Source: Burkholderiaceae bacterium | Lineage (GTDB): Bacteria; Pseudomonadota; Gammaproteobacteria; Burkholderiales; Burkholderiaceae_E | Assembly: GCA_023954135.1 (NCBI GenBank) | Contig: JAMLIN010000009.1 | Span: 50,524-114,523, forward strand | DNA length: 64,000 nt | Reading direction: 5' to 3' | The notes under the pieces: model-generated | What the model saw: the letters and a program-made list of their open reading frames with translations, nothing else | The model's database searches: none | What the model was told of the DNA's origin: nothing | Translations under genes and position numbers: made by a program | Part shown: piece by piece, positions 47,687-58,349 of the stretch | Layout: every line of letters begins with the position of its first letter | Position numbering within the stretch: position 1 is the stretch's first letter

Positions 47687-49000
47687 TCAGCGGAACGCGT
47701 CCCGGTCGCGGTTGCGCAGGGCCTCGCGACGCGTATCGGCGAAGTCGTCGGTGGCCGCGCCGCGTGGCGACGGCGCAGGCGTGGTGGTGGTCGCCTGGTC
47801 GCGGCGCGTCGGATCGGCCGCCGTCGCGCCGCCCGCACCCGCGATCAGCTTGTCGAGCGGCAGGTAGAGGAGATTGCCGCCGTTGCCGCCGTCGACCATG
47901 ATCTTCGAGGTGTTGCTGAAGACCTGCTGCATCGCCTCGATGTAGAGGCGATCCCGGGTGACCCGGGGCGCCTTGGCGTACTCCTCCATGACCTTGGTGA
48001 AGCGCTCCGCATCACCCTCCGCGCTGGCGATCGCGCTCGATCGGTAGCCCTCGGCTTCCTGCATGAGCCGCGCCGCCATACCCTGCGCCCTCGGGACGAC
48101 GTCGTTGGCGTAGGCCACGCCCTCGTTGATCAGTCGCTCGCGATCCTGCGCCGCCTTGTTGGCGTCGGCGAAGGCTTCCTGCACCTGCTCGGGCGGCTGG
48201 ACCTGCTGGATCGTGATGTCGACGACCGAGGCGCCGAGGCCGTAGCGATCGAGGATCGACTGCACCAGCTTCAGGGCGTCGCGCGCGACGAGATCCTTCT
48301 CTTCGTAGAGGACCCTGTCGATCGCCGCGCGGCCGACCACCTCGCGCATGGCCGTCTCGGCCGCCTGCCTGGCGATCTCCTCGGGTTTTCCCCCGAGGTC
48401 GTTGTTGAACAGGTAATCCCGTGCCGAACCGATCCGGTACTGCATCGTGTACTGCATGTCGACGATGCTCTGGTCGCCCGTCAGCATCAGCGACTCGCGC
48501 AGGTTCTTGTTGCGCGGATTGCCGCGATAGCCGATCTCGACGGTGCGCAGCTGCTGCGTGCTGACGATCTCGTGGACCTCGATCGGGAACGGCAGCCGCC
48601 AGGTGAAACCGGCGCGGTCGATCTGCTTGGCGACCTTGCCGAAACGAAGCACGATCGCGGTCTGGCCTTCCTGCACGATGAAGAAGCCGCTCGCCAGCCA
48701 CAGCAGCGCAGCCGCCACGAACAGCACCACCAGGCCGATGCCGGCCCCCTTGAACGAAGGCGTCGGAACGCCGCCACCGCCGCCACCGCCGATGGGCAGG
48801 CGCGGCCCGCCACCGCCGCCGCGGCGGCCGAACAGGCCGTTCAGGCGGCGATTGAAATCGCGCCAGAGCTCGTCGAGGTCGGGAGGGCCGTCCTGGCCGT
48901 CCTGGTTCGGCCGGCGCGGCTCCTGGTCCTTGTCGCCACCGCCCCCTCGTCCCCAGCCGGGGTCATTGAGCGAGAAGATCGATCGAATGCTCTTCCACAT
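47687..49000 (-). CDS. hflK: HflK, regulator of FtsH protease
   Basis: Partner of HflC, 437 residues. It has a glycine-rich cytoplasmic N terminus (GWGRGGGGDKDQ, two further poly-Gly tracts), a transmembrane segment (about residues 85-105, GLVVLFVAAALLWLASGF), the SPFH domain (QEGQTAIVLRFGKVAKQID) and a C-terminal coiled region. It lies 26 bases after hflX and 22 before hflC. The poly-Gly tracts make this stretch prone to replication slippage but the frame is intact. Confidence 0.95.
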   Translation of the reverse strand: MWKSIRSIFSLNDPGWGRGGGGDKDQEPRRPNQDGQDGPPDLDELWRDFNRRLNGLFGRRGGGGGPRLPIGGGGGGGVPTPSFKGAGIGLVVLFVAAALLWLASGFFIVQEGQTAIVLRFGKVAKQIDRAGFTWRLPFPIEVHEIVSTQQLRTVEIGYRGNPRNKNLRESLMLTGDQSIVDMQYTMQYRIGSARDYLFNNDLGGKPEEIARQAAETAMREVVGRAAIDRVLYEEKDLVARDALKLVQSILDRYGLGASVVDITIQQVQPPEQVQEAFADANKAAQDRERLINEGVAYANDVVPRAQGMAARLMQEAEGYRSSAIASAEGDAERFTKVMEEYAKAPRVTRDRLYIEAMQQVFSNTSKIMVDGGNGGNLLYLPLDKLIAGAGGATAADPTRRDQATTTTPAPSPRGAATDDFADTRREALRNRDRDAFR

Positions 49001-49026
49001 GGAATCGTTTGCCTAGGAGGATCGGA

Positions 49027-50184
49027 TCAGCGGATGAACCGGCGCTCGGGCGTGCCGAACTCGTCGGGACCCGATGTCACGGGACGCTGGTCTGCGTCCG
49101 GGTCGCCGGAACCGCTGTCTGTTTGTCGGGCCGCGCAGTGCTCGGCGATCGCTGCGAGCAGCCCGTCGATACCGTCACCCGTAACGGCGCTCAGGGCAAC
49201 GCGCCCGATCCTACCACAGCCCCCCTCGCGGAAAGTCCCGGCATCGAGCCCGCAACGATCGATCTTGTTGTGGACGAGGATCGTCGGGATGCTGCCGGCA
49301 CCGATCTCGGCGAGCACCCGCTCGACCTGCTCGATCTGCTCGATGCGGTCGGGCGCCGACGCATCGACCACATGCAGCAGCAGATCGGCTTCGGCCGTCT
49401 CCTCGAGGGTCGCCTCGAAGGCATCGACGAGCTGGTGCGGCAGATCGCGCACGAAGCCGACGGTGTCCGATACCACCATGAAGTCGCCCGAGGGCAGCCG
49501 GACCCGGCGCGTCAGGGTATCGAGGGTCGCGAACAGCTGGTCGGCGGCATAAGTGCCGGCGCCTGTCAGCCGGTTGAAGAGGGTCGACTTGCCGGCGTTG
49601 GTATAGCCGACGATGGAGACCTTGAACACCTCGTTGCGATCGCGCGCCCGGCGCCGGTTGCGCCGCTGGCCGCGGATCCGCTCGAGATCGGCGCGCAGCC
49701 GCCGCACCCGGGCCCCGATCTGGCGCCGATCGAGCTCGATCTGCTTCTCGCCCGGCCCGCCGCGAACCCCGATACCCCCGCGCTGGCGCTCGAGGTGGGT
49801 CCAGCCGCGAACCAGCCGCGCCGAGAGATGCTCGAGCCGGGCGAGCTCGACCTGGAGCTTGCCCTCGTGACTGCGGGCCCGGCGCCCGAAGATGTCGAGA
49901 ATGAGCTCGGTTCGATCGAGGACCGGGACACCCCAGCGCTCGCCGAGGTTGCGTTGCTGGACGGCGCTCAGCTCGTGGTCGAACAGCACCAGCCCCGCAT
50001 CGGCCGCGACCAGCTCGGCGGCGATCTCGTCCGCCTTCCCGGCACCCACGTAGAGCGCGGGATCGGGACGCTGACGGCGGCAGACCTTTCGGCCGGCCAC
50101 GGTGAAACCCGCCGATTCCGCCAGTGCGGCGAGCTCGTCGAGACCCTGCTCGTCCGGAATCGCCGGACCGAGCGCTACCCGCAC
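49027..50184 (-). CDS. hflX: GTPase HflX
   Basis: Ribosome-splitting GTPase acting in heat stress; 385 residues from the GTG shown. It contains the N-terminal nucleotide-binding domain (YVGAGKADEIAAEL, VLDRTELILDIFGRRA), the glycine-rich RGGIGVRGGPGEKQIELDRR linker, and the G domain with GYTNAGKST, DTVGFVRDLPH and NKIDRC. Homology appears to begin slightly earlier (CLLVRVALG). No ATG is available there; a CTG whose last bases overlap the hfq stop (CTGA) at 50220 would add 12 residues, so the start is uncertain. Confidence 0.93.
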   Translation of the reverse strand: MRVALGPAIPDEQGLDELAALAESAGFTVAGRKVCRRQRPDPALYVGAGKADEIAAELVAADAGLVLFDHELSAVQQRNLGERWGVPVLDRTELILDIFGRRARSHEGKLQVELARLEHLSARLVRGWTHLERQRGGIGVRGGPGEKQIELDRRQIGARVRRLRADLERIRGQRRNRRRARDRNEVFKVSIVGYTNAGKSTLFNRLTGAGTYAADQLFATLDTLTRRVRLPSGDFMVVSDTVGFVRDLPHQLVDAFEATLEETAEADLLLHVVDASAPDRIEQIEQVERVLAEIGAGSIPTILVHNKIDRCGLDAGTFREGGCGRIGRVALSAVTGDGIDGLLAAIAEHCAARQTDSGSGDPDADQRPVTSGPDEFGTPERRFIR

Positions 50185-50216
50185 GAGCAGGCAGCGGAAT
50201 TCGTTGCGTGATTCAG

Positions 50217-50453
50217 TCAGCTTTCGGTGTTTTCAGGTTGGAACTGGACCGGGCGACCCGGCACCACAGTGGAAATGGCGTGCTTGTAGACCATCTGGGT
50301 GACGGTATTGCGCAGCAGCACGACGTATTGATCGAAGGATTCGATCTGACCCTGGAGCTTGATGCCATTGACGAGATAGATCGAGACGGGAACGTGCTCC
50401 TTGCGAAGCAGGTTCAGGAACGGGTCTTGTAGAAGTTGCCCTTTGTTGCTCAT
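50217..50453 (-). CDS. hfq: RNA chaperone Hfq
   Basis: Hexameric Sm-like protein that pairs small RNAs with mRNAs; 78 residues. The distal/proximal face residues lie in [23 protein letters not shown] (N-terminal helix and Sm1, cut at either end) and the Sm2 motif YKHAIST. The C-terminal tail is short. The usual hfq-hflX-hflK-hflC order follows. Confidence 0.98.
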   Translation of the reverse strand: MSNKGQLLQDPFLNLLRKEHVPVSIYLVNGIKLQGQIESFDQYVVLLRNTVTQMVYKHAISTVVPGRPVQFQPENTES

Positions 50454-50491
50454 GGCGGCTCCGTAGCGCTCGTTTTCATGATCGAGGAGAC

Positions 50492-50513
50492 AGTCCCCTG
50501 CCGGCCGGGGACT
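50492..50513. other. Hairpin between der and hfq
   Basis: A perfect seven-base inverted repeat AGTCCCC / GGGGACT with an eight-base GC-rich loop lies in the 111-base der-hfq gap, about 40 bases before the hfq start. No T run follows on the minus strand, so it is probably a leader structure or weak terminator after der rather than a strong stop. Confidence 0.45.
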
Positions 50514-50564
50514 TTCCGTCGCACTTTAACCGAATTTCAGGCCCCCGCGCCGGTTTTCAAGGGA

Positions 50565-51974
50565 TCAGTCGGCGTAGGGATTGTGGCTCGAGCGAAACTC
50601 CACCCGCAACGGCGTCCCGACGAGCTCGAACCTGTCCCGGAACCAGCCCTCGAGGTAGCGCCGGTAGGCATCGGTCACGTGCTGCAGCGCACTGCCGTGG
50701 ACCACGATGATCGGCGGGTTCTGGCCCCCCTGGTGCGCATAGCGCATCCTCGGCCGGACCGGGCCACGGCGCGCGGGCTGCTGGCGCTCGACCGCCTCGT
50801 GCAGCGACCGCGTCAGCTTGGGCGTGGGCAGCTTGCACATGGCGGCCGCATGGGCCTCGTTCACGGACTTCATGAGCGCCCCGATACCGGTCGCCTCGAG
50901 CGCGGAAACGAAATGCACCCGCGCAAAGCGCAGGAAGTGCAGCTTGCGGTCGAACTCGCTGCGCACCCGCTCGCGTTCCGCGGCGTCGACCCGGTCCCAT
51001 TTGTTCACCGCGACGACCACGGCCCGCCCCGCCTCGAGCAGGTAGCCGGCGATGCTCGCATCCTGATCGGCGATGCCCTCGGAGGCGTCGAGCATCAGGA
51101 TGCACACATTGGAGTCCTCGATCGCCTGCAGGGTCTTGACGACCGAGAACTTCTCGACCGTCTCGCGGACCTTGGCGCGTCGCCGGATGCCGGCGGTATC
51201 GACCAGGGTATAGGATCGCCCACCCCGCTCGAAGTCGATGGCCACCGCGTCGCGGGTCGTGCCGGGCTGGTCGAAGGCGACCAGCCGCTCCTCGCCGAGC
51301 AGGGTGTTGATCAGGGTCGACTTGCCGGCATTGGGGCGCCCCACCACGGCGACCCGGGCCCGGCGCGCAGTCGCGTGCTTGTCGTCCTTGTCGTCCACAT
51401 CCGGCGCCTCGGCGTCGGCGGGATCGGCGGGCCAGTCGGTCTCGTCGAACCCCTCGACCGGAGCCGTCGGCGCCGGAGCGATCATCTCGAGCGCCATGTC
51501 GACCAGCGGGCGGACGTTGTCGCCATGCGCGGCCGAGATCGGTACCGGATCACCCAGCCCGAGGGCATGGAAATCGCTCGCCACCTGTTCGCGTGGCCGC
51601 CCTTCGGTCTTGTTGACCACCACCAGGACCCGCTGGGCGCGCTTGCGCAGCTCGGCGGCTATCTCCTCGTCATGGCCGGTCAGGCCCTCGCGACCGTCGA
51701 CCACGAAGAAGACCATGTCCGCCTCGACCACCGCCTGGCGAGTCTGGCGGGCCATCTGCACATAGACTCCCGATTTGGCCTCCGGCTCGAAGCCGCCGGT
51801 ATCGATCACGATGAAGGGGCGATCGCCGACGCGCCCGCGGCCGTACTGACGATCCCGGGTAAGGCCCGGGATGTCCGCCACCAGCGCCGAACGACTCCGG
51901 GTCAGCCGGTTGAAGAGGGTCGACTTCCCGACGTTCGTGCGCCCGACCAGCGCGATGACCGGCAACAGGGACAT
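50565..51974 (-). CDS. der: Ribosome-assembly GTPase Der (EngA)
   Basis: Essential double-GTPase for 50S maturation; 469 residues. Two tandem G domains have P-loops GRTNVGKST near the N terminus and GRPNAGKST at about residue 210, each with DTGG/DTAG and NKTE/NKWD motifs. An acidic linker separates them, and a C-terminal KH-like domain ([18 protein letters not shown]) follows. It lies 21 bases after bamB. Confidence 0.97.
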   Translation of the reverse strand: MSLLPVIALVGRTNVGKSTLFNRLTRSRSALVADIPGLTRDRQYGRGRVGDRPFIVIDTGGFEPEAKSGVYVQMARQTRQAVVEADMVFFVVDGREGLTGHDEEIAAELRKRAQRVLVVVNKTEGRPREQVASDFHALGLGDPVPISAAHGDNVRPLVDMALEMIAPAPTAPVEGFDETDWPADPADAEAPDVDDKDDKHATARRARVAVVGRPNAGKSTLINTLLGEERLVAFDQPGTTRDAVAIDFERGGRSYTLVDTAGIRRRAKVRETVEKFSVVKTLQAIEDSNVCILMLDASEGIADQDASIAGYLLEAGRAVVVAVNKWDRVDAAERERVRSEFDRKLHFLRFARVHFVSALEATGIGALMKSVNEAHAAAMCKLPTPKLTRSLHEAVERQQPARRGPVRPRMRYAHQGGQNPPIIVVHGSALQHVTDAYRRYLEGWFRDRFELVGTPLRVEFRSSHNPYAD

Positions 51975-51995
51975 TCCGGAGCCTCGGTTTCCGGC

Positions 51996-53102
51996 TCAGC
52001 CGAGCGCGGCGGCCGCGACGCGGCCCCGGACCGTCTGCACGATCGCGAGGTCTCCGGCGCGACGCGGCGCCGACACGATCGCGCTGCTGTCGACCCGGAC
52101 GCGGCCGACCGGCCTGCCGTCGGCCAGCGCGAGCCAGTGCAGGTAGCCCTCCTCGTCGCCGATGGCCACCGCATCGCCGACCAGCGCCGGGGCGCCGAGC
52201 AGGCGGCCTTCGAAGCCTTCCTGGACCCAGAGCGGCTCGCCGACATCGTTCAGTGCATGGACCCGGCCCCGGGTATCACCCGCGACCAGTATCCGGCCGT
52301 CGAAATCGATCGCACCGACCGCGGAGATCTCCCGGCTCCAGGCCGGCCTCCCGGTCGCGGCATCGACGCATCCGACCCGCCCCTGGTAGCTGCCGGCGCA
52401 CATCTGCCGGCCGACCAGGACCGGCTCGCCGAGTATGTCGGCGATCCGCTCGATCTCGTTGGAGCCCCGCGGCAGGGATATCGCCGATTCCCAGCGCATG
52501 GCCCCCGTCTCGGTCGACAGCGCGACCAGCCGCCCCCCGGGCAGGCCGACGTAGACGGTCGCTCCGTCGAGCCGCGGCCGGTTGGTCTGGCGCAGGACGA
52601 GCGGCGGATTCTGACGGGTATAGACCCAGCGCCGGCGCCCGCTGTAGGCGTCGAAGGCGAGGATGCGGTTGTCGCTGCCCCGCACGACGAGAATGTCGCC
52701 ATCGAGCACCGGAACCGAGACCGCCTCGGCGCCCAGCGCCGCCTGCCAGCGCAGCTTTCCCGTGTCGTCGTGGACCCGCAGCGAGCCGTTCTCGTCGGTC
52801 ACGGCGACCAGGCCGCTGGCTGCGCCGACCCCGGTGATCAACCGCGCGCCGGTGTCGATACGCCAGTCGAGCGTTCCGTTGGCCAGCGCCACCCGGGCGA
52901 GGCTGCCGCCGGCCCCGGCGGCGTAGACGCGATCGTCGACGATCGCCGGCGCGAACCCGTAGCCTCCGCCATCGAGGTCGACCGACCAGCGAATGGCGCC
53001 GCGCTCGGCGGCGAGCTTCGGGAGATCGGGGATCTTGCGGCCCGACGAGCACGCCGACAGCGCCAGGGCGGCTCCCGCGACAAGCAATCCGCGCCGCTTC
53101 AC
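51996..53102 (-). CDS. bamB: Outer membrane assembly lipoprotein BamB
   Basis: Beta-propeller lipoprotein of the BAM complex that helps insert outer-membrane proteins; 368 residues. It has a lipoprotein signal (GLLVAGAALALSAC) and repeated PQQ-like blades (GAIRWSVDLDGG, GKLRWQAALGA, GRRRWVYTRQN, GAMRWESAISL). The GTG start overlaps the upstream yfgM stop (GTGA); the longer open frame only shadows that gene. Confidence 0.94.
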   Translation of the reverse strand: MKRRGLLVAGAALALSACSSGRKIPDLPKLAAERGAIRWSVDLDGGGYGFAPAIVDDRVYAAGAGGSLARVALANGTLDWRIDTGARLITGVGAASGLVAVTDENGSLRVHDDTGKLRWQAALGAEAVSVPVLDGDILVVRGSDNRILAFDAYSGRRRWVYTRQNPPLVLRQTNRPRLDGATVYVGLPGGRLVALSTETGAMRWESAISLPRGSNEIERIADILGEPVLVGRQMCAGSYQGRVGCVDAATGRPAWSREISAVGAIDFDGRILVAGDTRGRVHALNDVGEPLWVQEGFEGRLLGAPALVGDAVAIGDEEGYLHWLALADGRPVGRVRVDSSAIVSAPRRAGDLAIVQTVRGRVAAAALG

Positions 53103-53743
53103 GATCCGGTTCCCGTCGAGCCCAGCGAATCGAGCTTGAGCTGGACCAGGCGCGCGATCGGGGTCGCCGGCCCGAGGGTCTCGAGCGCCTTGCCGTACGC
53201 CGCGCGCGCCTCGTCCTTGCGGCCCTGCGCCATCGCGAGGTCGCCGCGGCGATCCGCATACAGGCCGGCGAAGGCGGACGGCGTCTCCACGTCGAGCACC
53301 CGGGCAGCTTCGTCCCAGGCCTGCGACTCGATCAGGAGCGAAGCGAGGCGAAGCCGCGCCACCAGCACGAAGATCTCGTCGCCGCCCTTGTCGACGACCC
53401 AGCGCAGGTTCTCGATGGCGGCGTCGTTCGCCCCGGCGACCGACTGCGCCTCGGCGGCGACCAGCGAGCCCATGCGCGCATAGGCGGTGGCCGAGAAGTC
53501 CTTGCGCAGCACCTGCGCGGTGGAGCGGATGCGCTCGGCGTCGGCCTCGTCGACCGCCACTTTCAGCTGGTGGTAGACGGCCGCCGCCCTGGCCGACCGG
53601 TTCGACTCGTACCACGCCCAGCCGCGCCAGGCCGCGACGGCGAGCAGCACGACCGTGAGGACCGTCAGGATCGTGTTGCCGTGCTTGTTCCAGAACGCCT
53701 TGAAATCATCGAGCCGTTCCTGTTCCTCGAGATCGTAGGCCAT
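53099..53743 (-). CDS. yfgM: YfgM-family TPR membrane protein
   Basis: Ancillary SecYEG translocon protein, inner-membrane anchored with a periplasmic TPR domain; 214 residues. The N terminus MAYDLEEQERLDDFKAFW is the family mark, followed by one transmembrane segment (NTILTVLTVVLLAVAAWRGW). The rest is helical TPR-like. It lies between hisS (two-base gap) and bamB, the conserved position. Confidence 0.91.
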   Translation of the reverse strand: MAYDLEEQERLDDFKAFWNKHGNTILTVLTVVLLAVAAWRGWAWYESNRSARAAAVYHQLKVAVDEADAERIRSTAQVLRKDFSATAYARMGSLVAAEAQSVAGANDAAIENLRWVVDKGGDEIFVLVARLRLASLLIESQAWDEAARVLDVETPSAFAGLYADRRGDLAMAQGRKDEARAAYGKALETLGPATPIARLVQLKLDSLGSTGTGS

Positions 53744-53745
53744 CT

Positions 53746-55041
53746 TCAGTCATCCCCCGTATGCTCGTCGATCGATCCGCTCATGCGGTCGATCAGCCAT
53801 TCATCGATATCGGCGAGCGCCACGCTCTGCTGGCCCGCTCCGGCCTCGCGCAGCCATTTCACGCCCACCCGCGACCCGGCGGCCTCCTCTTCGCCGATGA
53901 TCAGCGCCACCGTTGCCAGCGATGCATCGGCCCGCTTGAACTGCGACTTGAAGCTGCCTTCGCCGCAATGCAGGATCACGTCGAGGCCGCGATCGCGCAA
54001 CCGCTCGGCCAGACCCAGGGCGAGCAGTCCGGCCGCCTCCCCCTGGTGCACGACATAGACGTCGCAGGCGGGGTCGACGCCGCTGTCGGCCTCGGCACGC
54101 ATCAGCTCGATGATGCGCTCGACCCCGAGCGCGAATCCGCAGGCGGGTGCCGGCTTGCCGCCGAGCATCCCGATCAGCGGATCGTAGCGCCCCCCGCCGC
54201 AGACGGTGAGGCCGTCGGCAACCCATTCGAAGACGGTGAGATTGTAGTAGTCGAGGCCGCGAACCAGCCGCGGGTTGATCCGGAACGGGATGTTCCGGGA
54301 CCGCAGCATCGTCTGCAGCGATTCGAAGTGCGCGCGCGACTCCTCGCCGAGGAAATCCGCGAGCCGCGGCGCCGCCTCGACCAGGCCCTGCATCACCGGG
54401 TTCTTGGTGTCGAGGATCCGCAGCGGATTCGAATGCAGCCTGCGCCGCGCATCGGCATCGAGCTCGTCGACATGCGCCTCGAAGTACGCGATCAGCGCCT
54501 CCCGATGGGCGACCCGCTCGGGCGGCTGTCCCAGGGAGTTGATCTCCAGCGAGATTCCGGCAAGACCGAGGTCGTCCCAGAGCCGCTGGCAAAGGAGGAT
54601 CACTTCGCAGTCGGCATCCGGGCCGGCGAAGCCGAGCGCCTCGGCGCCGACCTGGTGGAACTGGCGATAGCGTCCCTTCTGGGGGCGCTCGTGGCGGAAC
54701 ATCGGGCCGGTGTACCAGAGCCGCTTCGGACCATCATAGAGCAGGTTGTGCTCGATCACCGCCCGGACCACGCCGGCGGTGCACTCCGGACGCAGGGTCA
54801 GCGCTTCGCCGTTGAGCGAATCGACGAAGGAGTACATCTCCTTCTCGACGATGTCGGTGACTTCGCCGATGCCGCGCACGAAAAGCCCGGTCGGCTCGAC
54901 GATCGGGGTGCGGATGCGCTGGTAGCCGTAGGCGGCCATGGTGGCCGCGACCGACTCCTCGAGTCGGCGCCACCATCGCGCGTCGGCGGGCAGGACATCG
55001 TTCATGCCCCGCACGCCCCTGATTTTCTCGATCTTGCTCAT
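53746..55041 (-). CDS. hisS: Histidyl-tRNA synthetase
   Basis: Class II synthetase charging tRNA-His; 431 residues. Motif 2 is in [15 protein letters not shown], the HisA box in [16 protein letters not shown], motif 3 in GFALGVERI, and the C-terminal anticodon-binding domain is present, unlike in HisZ. The start is MSKIEKIRG; the long open frame upstream shadows ispG. Confidence 0.97.
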   Translation of the reverse strand: MSKIEKIRGVRGMNDVLPADARWWRRLEESVAATMAAYGYQRIRTPIVEPTGLFVRGIGEVTDIVEKEMYSFVDSLNGEALTLRPECTAGVVRAVIEHNLLYDGPKRLWYTGPMFRHERPQKGRYRQFHQVGAEALGFAGPDADCEVILLCQRLWDDLGLAGISLEINSLGQPPERVAHREALIAYFEAHVDELDADARRRLHSNPLRILDTKNPVMQGLVEAAPRLADFLGEESRAHFESLQTMLRSRNIPFRINPRLVRGLDYYNLTVFEWVADGLTVCGGGRYDPLIGMLGGKPAPACGFALGVERIIELMRAEADSGVDPACDVYVVHQGEAAGLLALGLAERLRDRGLDVILHCGEGSFKSQFKRADASLATVALIIGEEEAAGSRVGVKWLREAGAGQQSVALADIDEWLIDRMSGSIDEHTGDD

Positions 55042-55088
55042 TGCCTGGTCGGCATCGGGAATGGCGCATCCCCGGCGCCCGGATAAGT

Positions 55089-56363
55089 TCAGGGGTTCTC
55101 TTTCATCGGCACGCCGTAGCGACGCGCCACATAGTCCTCGACGATGGCCTGGAACTCCTCGGCGATCCGGTCGCCCTTGAGGGTCACCGAGCGCTCGCCA
55201 TCGATGAAGACCGGCGCGACCGGCGCCTCGCCCGATCCGGGTAGCGAGATCCCGATGTCGGCGTGGCGACTCTCGCCCGGCCCATTGACCACGCAGCCCA
55301 TGACCGCGACCTGCATCGATTCGACACCGGGATAGCGCTTGCGCCAGGCCGGCATCTGTTCGCGCAGGAAGCGCTGGATACGGTCGGCGAGTTCCTGGAA
55401 GAAGGTGCTGCTCGTGCGGCCGCAGCCGGGACAGGCCACGACCAGGGGCGCGAAGGCGCGCAGCCCCATCGACTGCAGCAGTTCCTGCGCCACCACGACC
55501 TCGCGGCTGCGGTCGCCACGCGGCTCGGGGGTCAGGGAAACCCGGATCGTGTCGCCAATACCCTCCTGCAGCAGGACCGCCATGGCCGCTGCCGAGGACA
55601 CGATGCCCTTGCTCCCCATGCCCGCCTCGGTCAGGCCGAGATGCAGGGGATAGTCGCAACGTCCGGCCAGCTCGCGATACACCGCGATGAGATCCTGGAC
55701 CGATGACACCTTGGCCGACAGCACGATGGCATCGGGCGACAGTCCGAGGGCCACCGCCTGGGCCGCGCTCTCGATCGCCGAGACGACCAGGGCCTCGCGC
55801 ATCACCTGCGCGGCATCCCAGGGCTGCGCGCGCTGCGCGTTCTCGTCCATCATGCGAGCGAGAACCCGCTGGTCGAGGCTGCCCCAGTTGACGCCGATCC
55901 GCACCGGCTTGTCGTGGCGGCAGGCGACCTCGATCATCTTCGAGAAATTGTCCTCGCGACGACTGCCGGCGCCCACGTTGCCGGGGTTGATACGGTACTT
56001 CGACAAGGCCTTCGCGCAATCGGGAAACTCGGTCAGCAGCTTGTGGCCGTTGTAGTGGAAGTCGCCGACCAGCGGGACATCCACACCCATCCGGTCGAGT
56101 TGCTCGCGCACCGCCGGCACCGCGTCGGCCGCCTGCGGCGAATTCACCGTGATGCGCACGAGTTCCGACCCGGCCTGCGCCAGCGCCTTCACCTGGATCG
56201 CGGTCCCGATGGGGTCGGCCGTGTCGGTGTTGGTCATCGACTGGACCACGATCGACGCATCCCCGCCGATCGCCACCCGGCGCTCACCCCAGCGGACCAC
56301 CGCCTTGCGGCAGGCCCGGCGGGCGCCGACACCGGACGGAGCGGGCGGACGGGAAGCGGACAT
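55089..56363 (-). CDS. ispG: 4-Hydroxy-3-methylbut-2-enyl-diphosphate synthase IspG
   Basis: Penultimate enzyme of the MEP isoprenoid pathway, a [4Fe-4S] reductase; 424 residues. The N-terminal TIM barrel has [11 protein letters not shown] and GDFHYNG; the C-terminal cluster ligands lie in [13 protein letters not shown] (two Cys) and [11 protein letters not shown]. The start MSASRPP is set by the upstream rodZ stop (gap two bases). Confidence 0.97.
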   Translation of the reverse strand: MSASRPPAPSGVGARRACRKAVVRWGERRVAIGGDASIVVQSMTNTDTADPIGTAIQVKALAQAGSELVRITVNSPQAADAVPAVREQLDRMGVDVPLVGDFHYNGHKLLTEFPDCAKALSKYRINPGNVGAGSRREDNFSKMIEVACRHDKPVRIGVNWGSLDQRVLARMMDENAQRAQPWDAAQVMREALVVSAIESAAQAVALGLSPDAIVLSAKVSSVQDLIAVYRELAGRCDYPLHLGLTEAGMGSKGIVSSAAAMAVLLQEGIGDTIRVSLTPEPRGDRSREVVVAQELLQSMGLRAFAPLVVACPGCGRTSSTFFQELADRIQRFLREQMPAWRKRYPGVESMQVAVMGCVVNGPGESRHADIGISLPGSGEAPVAPVFIDGERSVTLKGDRIAEEFQAIVEDYVARRYGVPMKENP

Positions 56364-56365
56364 GC

Positions 56366-57532
56366 TCACTGCAGGCGCAGCCTGGCGACCCCGTCGCGGG
56401 CCGCCGACTTCACATCGACCGCCTCCCCTGCCCGGGTCATGGTGACCGCATCCGCATTGCCGATCAGAACGGAGACCGGCCCGGCGACATCGAGCGAGAG
56501 ACTGGTCTGCGGCTTCTGCAGACCATAGACGACGCGCCTGCCACCCGCATCGCTGACCTCGACCCAGCATTCGGCATCGAAGCTCATCATCAGGCTCGAG
56601 GCGGCGACCATCGCGGTCGATGAATCCGGGGGCGGCGTCGCGGCGGGCTCGGCCGGCGCCGATTCGGTCGCGCCGGCCACAGCGGCGCCGCCTGCGTCCT
56701 GCGAACCGGTTCCGATCGTGCCAGCGGTTCCCGCCGCCGCATCGACCGGCGCGCCCGTCGACGCATCGGCCGGCGAACCCGGTGCCGTTCCGGCGGCTGA
56801 TTCTTCCCCGGCCCCCGGCGTCGTCGCGGCGATCGCAGCGGGTCGGCTGCCGAGCAATTCGTTGGCGGCGCGAGCGGCGGCGGCGACCGCATCGTCGCTC
56901 GGGCTCCCGGCCGAAAGCGGTTCCCGGCGCGCGGCGGCGGGTTCGGTCCCGGTTGCCGGCGGCCGTACCGCGATCGTCGAAGCGCTGTCGATCGTACCGC
57001 CTTCGTCGCCAAACCACTGGGAGGGCCAGCGCAGATCGCCCGCCGGAGCGAAATAGAAGGCGATGGCGATGACGGCGAGCAGTCCCAGCAAGGCGAGCCC
57101 CCAGCGACCGATTCCCGATGTCTCGCCGAACGAGCCCGTCGGGGAGATCGCCACCGGCGCACGCGTGCTCGACCTCAGGTCGAGGCCGGTATCGAGCTGG
57201 GCGACCGAGGACAGCAAGGGTGCCGCGTCACGATCCAGGAGACGGGCGTAGGAGCGGATGGCAGCCCTCATGAAGGCGGTTCCGGGCAGGTCGTCCCATC
57301 GGCCGGCCTCGATCGCCTCGATCTGGCGTACCTGCATGCGCAGCCTGCCGGCGACCCCGGCGACCGACCAGCCCTTCTCCTCGCGAACCCGGGTGAACTG
57401 TGCCGGCGTCGCGATGAAGCCGTCATCGAATTGAGTCTCGGTCGGGTTTCCCCGCGCGTCGGCCTGCATCGAATCGTCCGGCATCCCTTCCGACACGACC
57501 GGTTCGCCGTCCTCCAGCCTGTCTTCAGTCAC
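56366..57532 (-). CDS. rodZ: Cytoskeleton/cell-shape protein RodZ
   Basis: Links MreB to the envelope; 388 residues. It has an N-terminal cytoplasmic helix-turn-helix ([18 protein letters not shown]... [10 protein letters not shown]... RSYARLL), one transmembrane segment ([20 protein letters not shown]), a long low-complexity Ala/Gly/Pro linker and a C-terminal DUF4115 domain ([16 protein letters not shown]). The GTG start overlaps the pilF stop by eight bases. The linker composition differs from its neighbours but is normal for RodZ. Confidence 0.9.
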   Translation of the reverse strand: MTEDRLEDGEPVVSEGMPDDSMQADARGNPTETQFDDGFIATPAQFTRVREEKGWSVAGVAGRLRMQVRQIEAIEAGRWDDLPGTAFMRAAIRSYARLLDRDAAPLLSSVAQLDTGLDLRSSTRAPVAISPTGSFGETSGIGRWGLALLGLLAVIAIAFYFAPAGDLRWPSQWFGDEGGTIDSASTIAVRPPATGTEPAAARREPLSAGSPSDDAVAAAARAANELLGSRPAAIAATTPGAGEESAAGTAPGSPADASTGAPVDAAAGTAGTIGTGSQDAGGAAVAGATESAPAEPAATPPPDSSTAMVAASSLMMSFDAECWVEVSDAGGRRVVYGLQKPQTSLSLDVAGPVSVLIGNADAVTMTRAGEAVDVKSAARDGVARLRLQ

Positions 57533-58349
57533 CGAATCTTTCCTGGGCAAGCAGGTTCGCCTCCGGCGAGGTCGGGAAGCCACGGCGCAGCTGGGAGGCG
57601 AGGCTCTCGAACTCGACGGAATCGCCGCGCAGGCGGGCGATCCGCAGCCCTTGCCAGAGCATCTGCGCGGTCGGCTGGTAGGTTCTCAGGAGACGCTGCG
57701 AATAGAAATGGGCGCGCTCGCCATCCCTGCGCATCAGATAGATGTCAGCGAGATTGTAGAGCGTGACCGCATCGCCCGGCTCGATCTGGAAGGCGCGATG
57801 CAGGTAGGCCAGTGCCTTCTCGTCGTCCTTCATCTGTCGCATGCAGATGCCGGCGGCGTACAGGGGCCGCGCCGGCGTCTGGTAGAGCGGATCGCTGGCG
57901 GCCTTCTCGAAGTAAGGCAGGGACTCCGCCTGTCGCCCGGTCCGGCACAGGAACCAGCCGTAGTTGTTGTTGAGCTCCGGATTGGTCGGCATCAGGGTCA
58001 GGGCCTTGCGGAAGCTCTGGTCGGCCAGCTCGTTCTCGTTGAGATCCATGTAGACGAGGCCGAGCATCCCGTAGGCGGCGCCATAGTCGGGATCGATCGT
58101 CAGGGCCTGGCGAAGCTCGTCGAGCGCCACCGAATAGTTGCGCTGCTGGTAGTAGCCCGCGGCGAGCTCGAGCCGGATGCGCGCCCGCCGGCGCTCTTCG
58201 GTGTCGACCTCCGCCTTGGGAACCACCGAGCGGGCATCGACGACGCTACCGCCGCCGCCCTCGCCGCCGGTCGTCGCGCAGCCGGCGACACCCGCCAGCA
58301 GCGCGGCCCCCAGCAGCCACGACAGCCTTTTGCGGCCAGGACGATTCAT
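57525..58349 (-). CDS. pilF: Type IV pilus biogenesis lipoprotein PilF (PilW-like TPR)
   Basis: Outer-membrane lipoprotein pilotin that helps PilQ secretin assembly; 274 residues. The signal ends in the lipobox AGVAGC, and several TPR motifs follow ([41 protein letters not shown] cut short). The ATG that overlaps the rlmN stop (ATGA) is preferred; another two codons upstream is possible. It works with the pilus cluster at 31-39 kb. Confidence 0.92.
   Translation of the reverse strand: MNRPGRKRLSWLLGAALLAGVAGCATTGGEGGGGSVVDARSVVPKAEVDTEERRRARIRLELAAGYYQQRNYSVALDELRQALTIDPDYGAAYGMLGLVYMDLNENELADQSFRKALTLMPTNPELNNNYGWFLCRTGRQAESLPYFEKAASDPLYQTPARPLYAAGICMRQMKDDEKALAYLHRAFQIEPGDAVTLYNLADIYLMRRDGERAHFYSQRLLRTYQPTAQMLWQGLRIARLRGDSVEFESLASQLRRGFPTSPEANLLAQERFGD

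Noticed and set aside
48770..48840. Possible frameshift in the poly-Gly region of hflK
   Set aside because: The frame is continuous through the poly-Gly codons and joins the N-terminal motif to the membrane segment, as in homologues.
50436..53483. A 1015-codon plus-strand open frame
   Set aside because: Antisense to hfq leader, der and bamB, all of which have clear family motifs. No homology-like segment in the antisense product.
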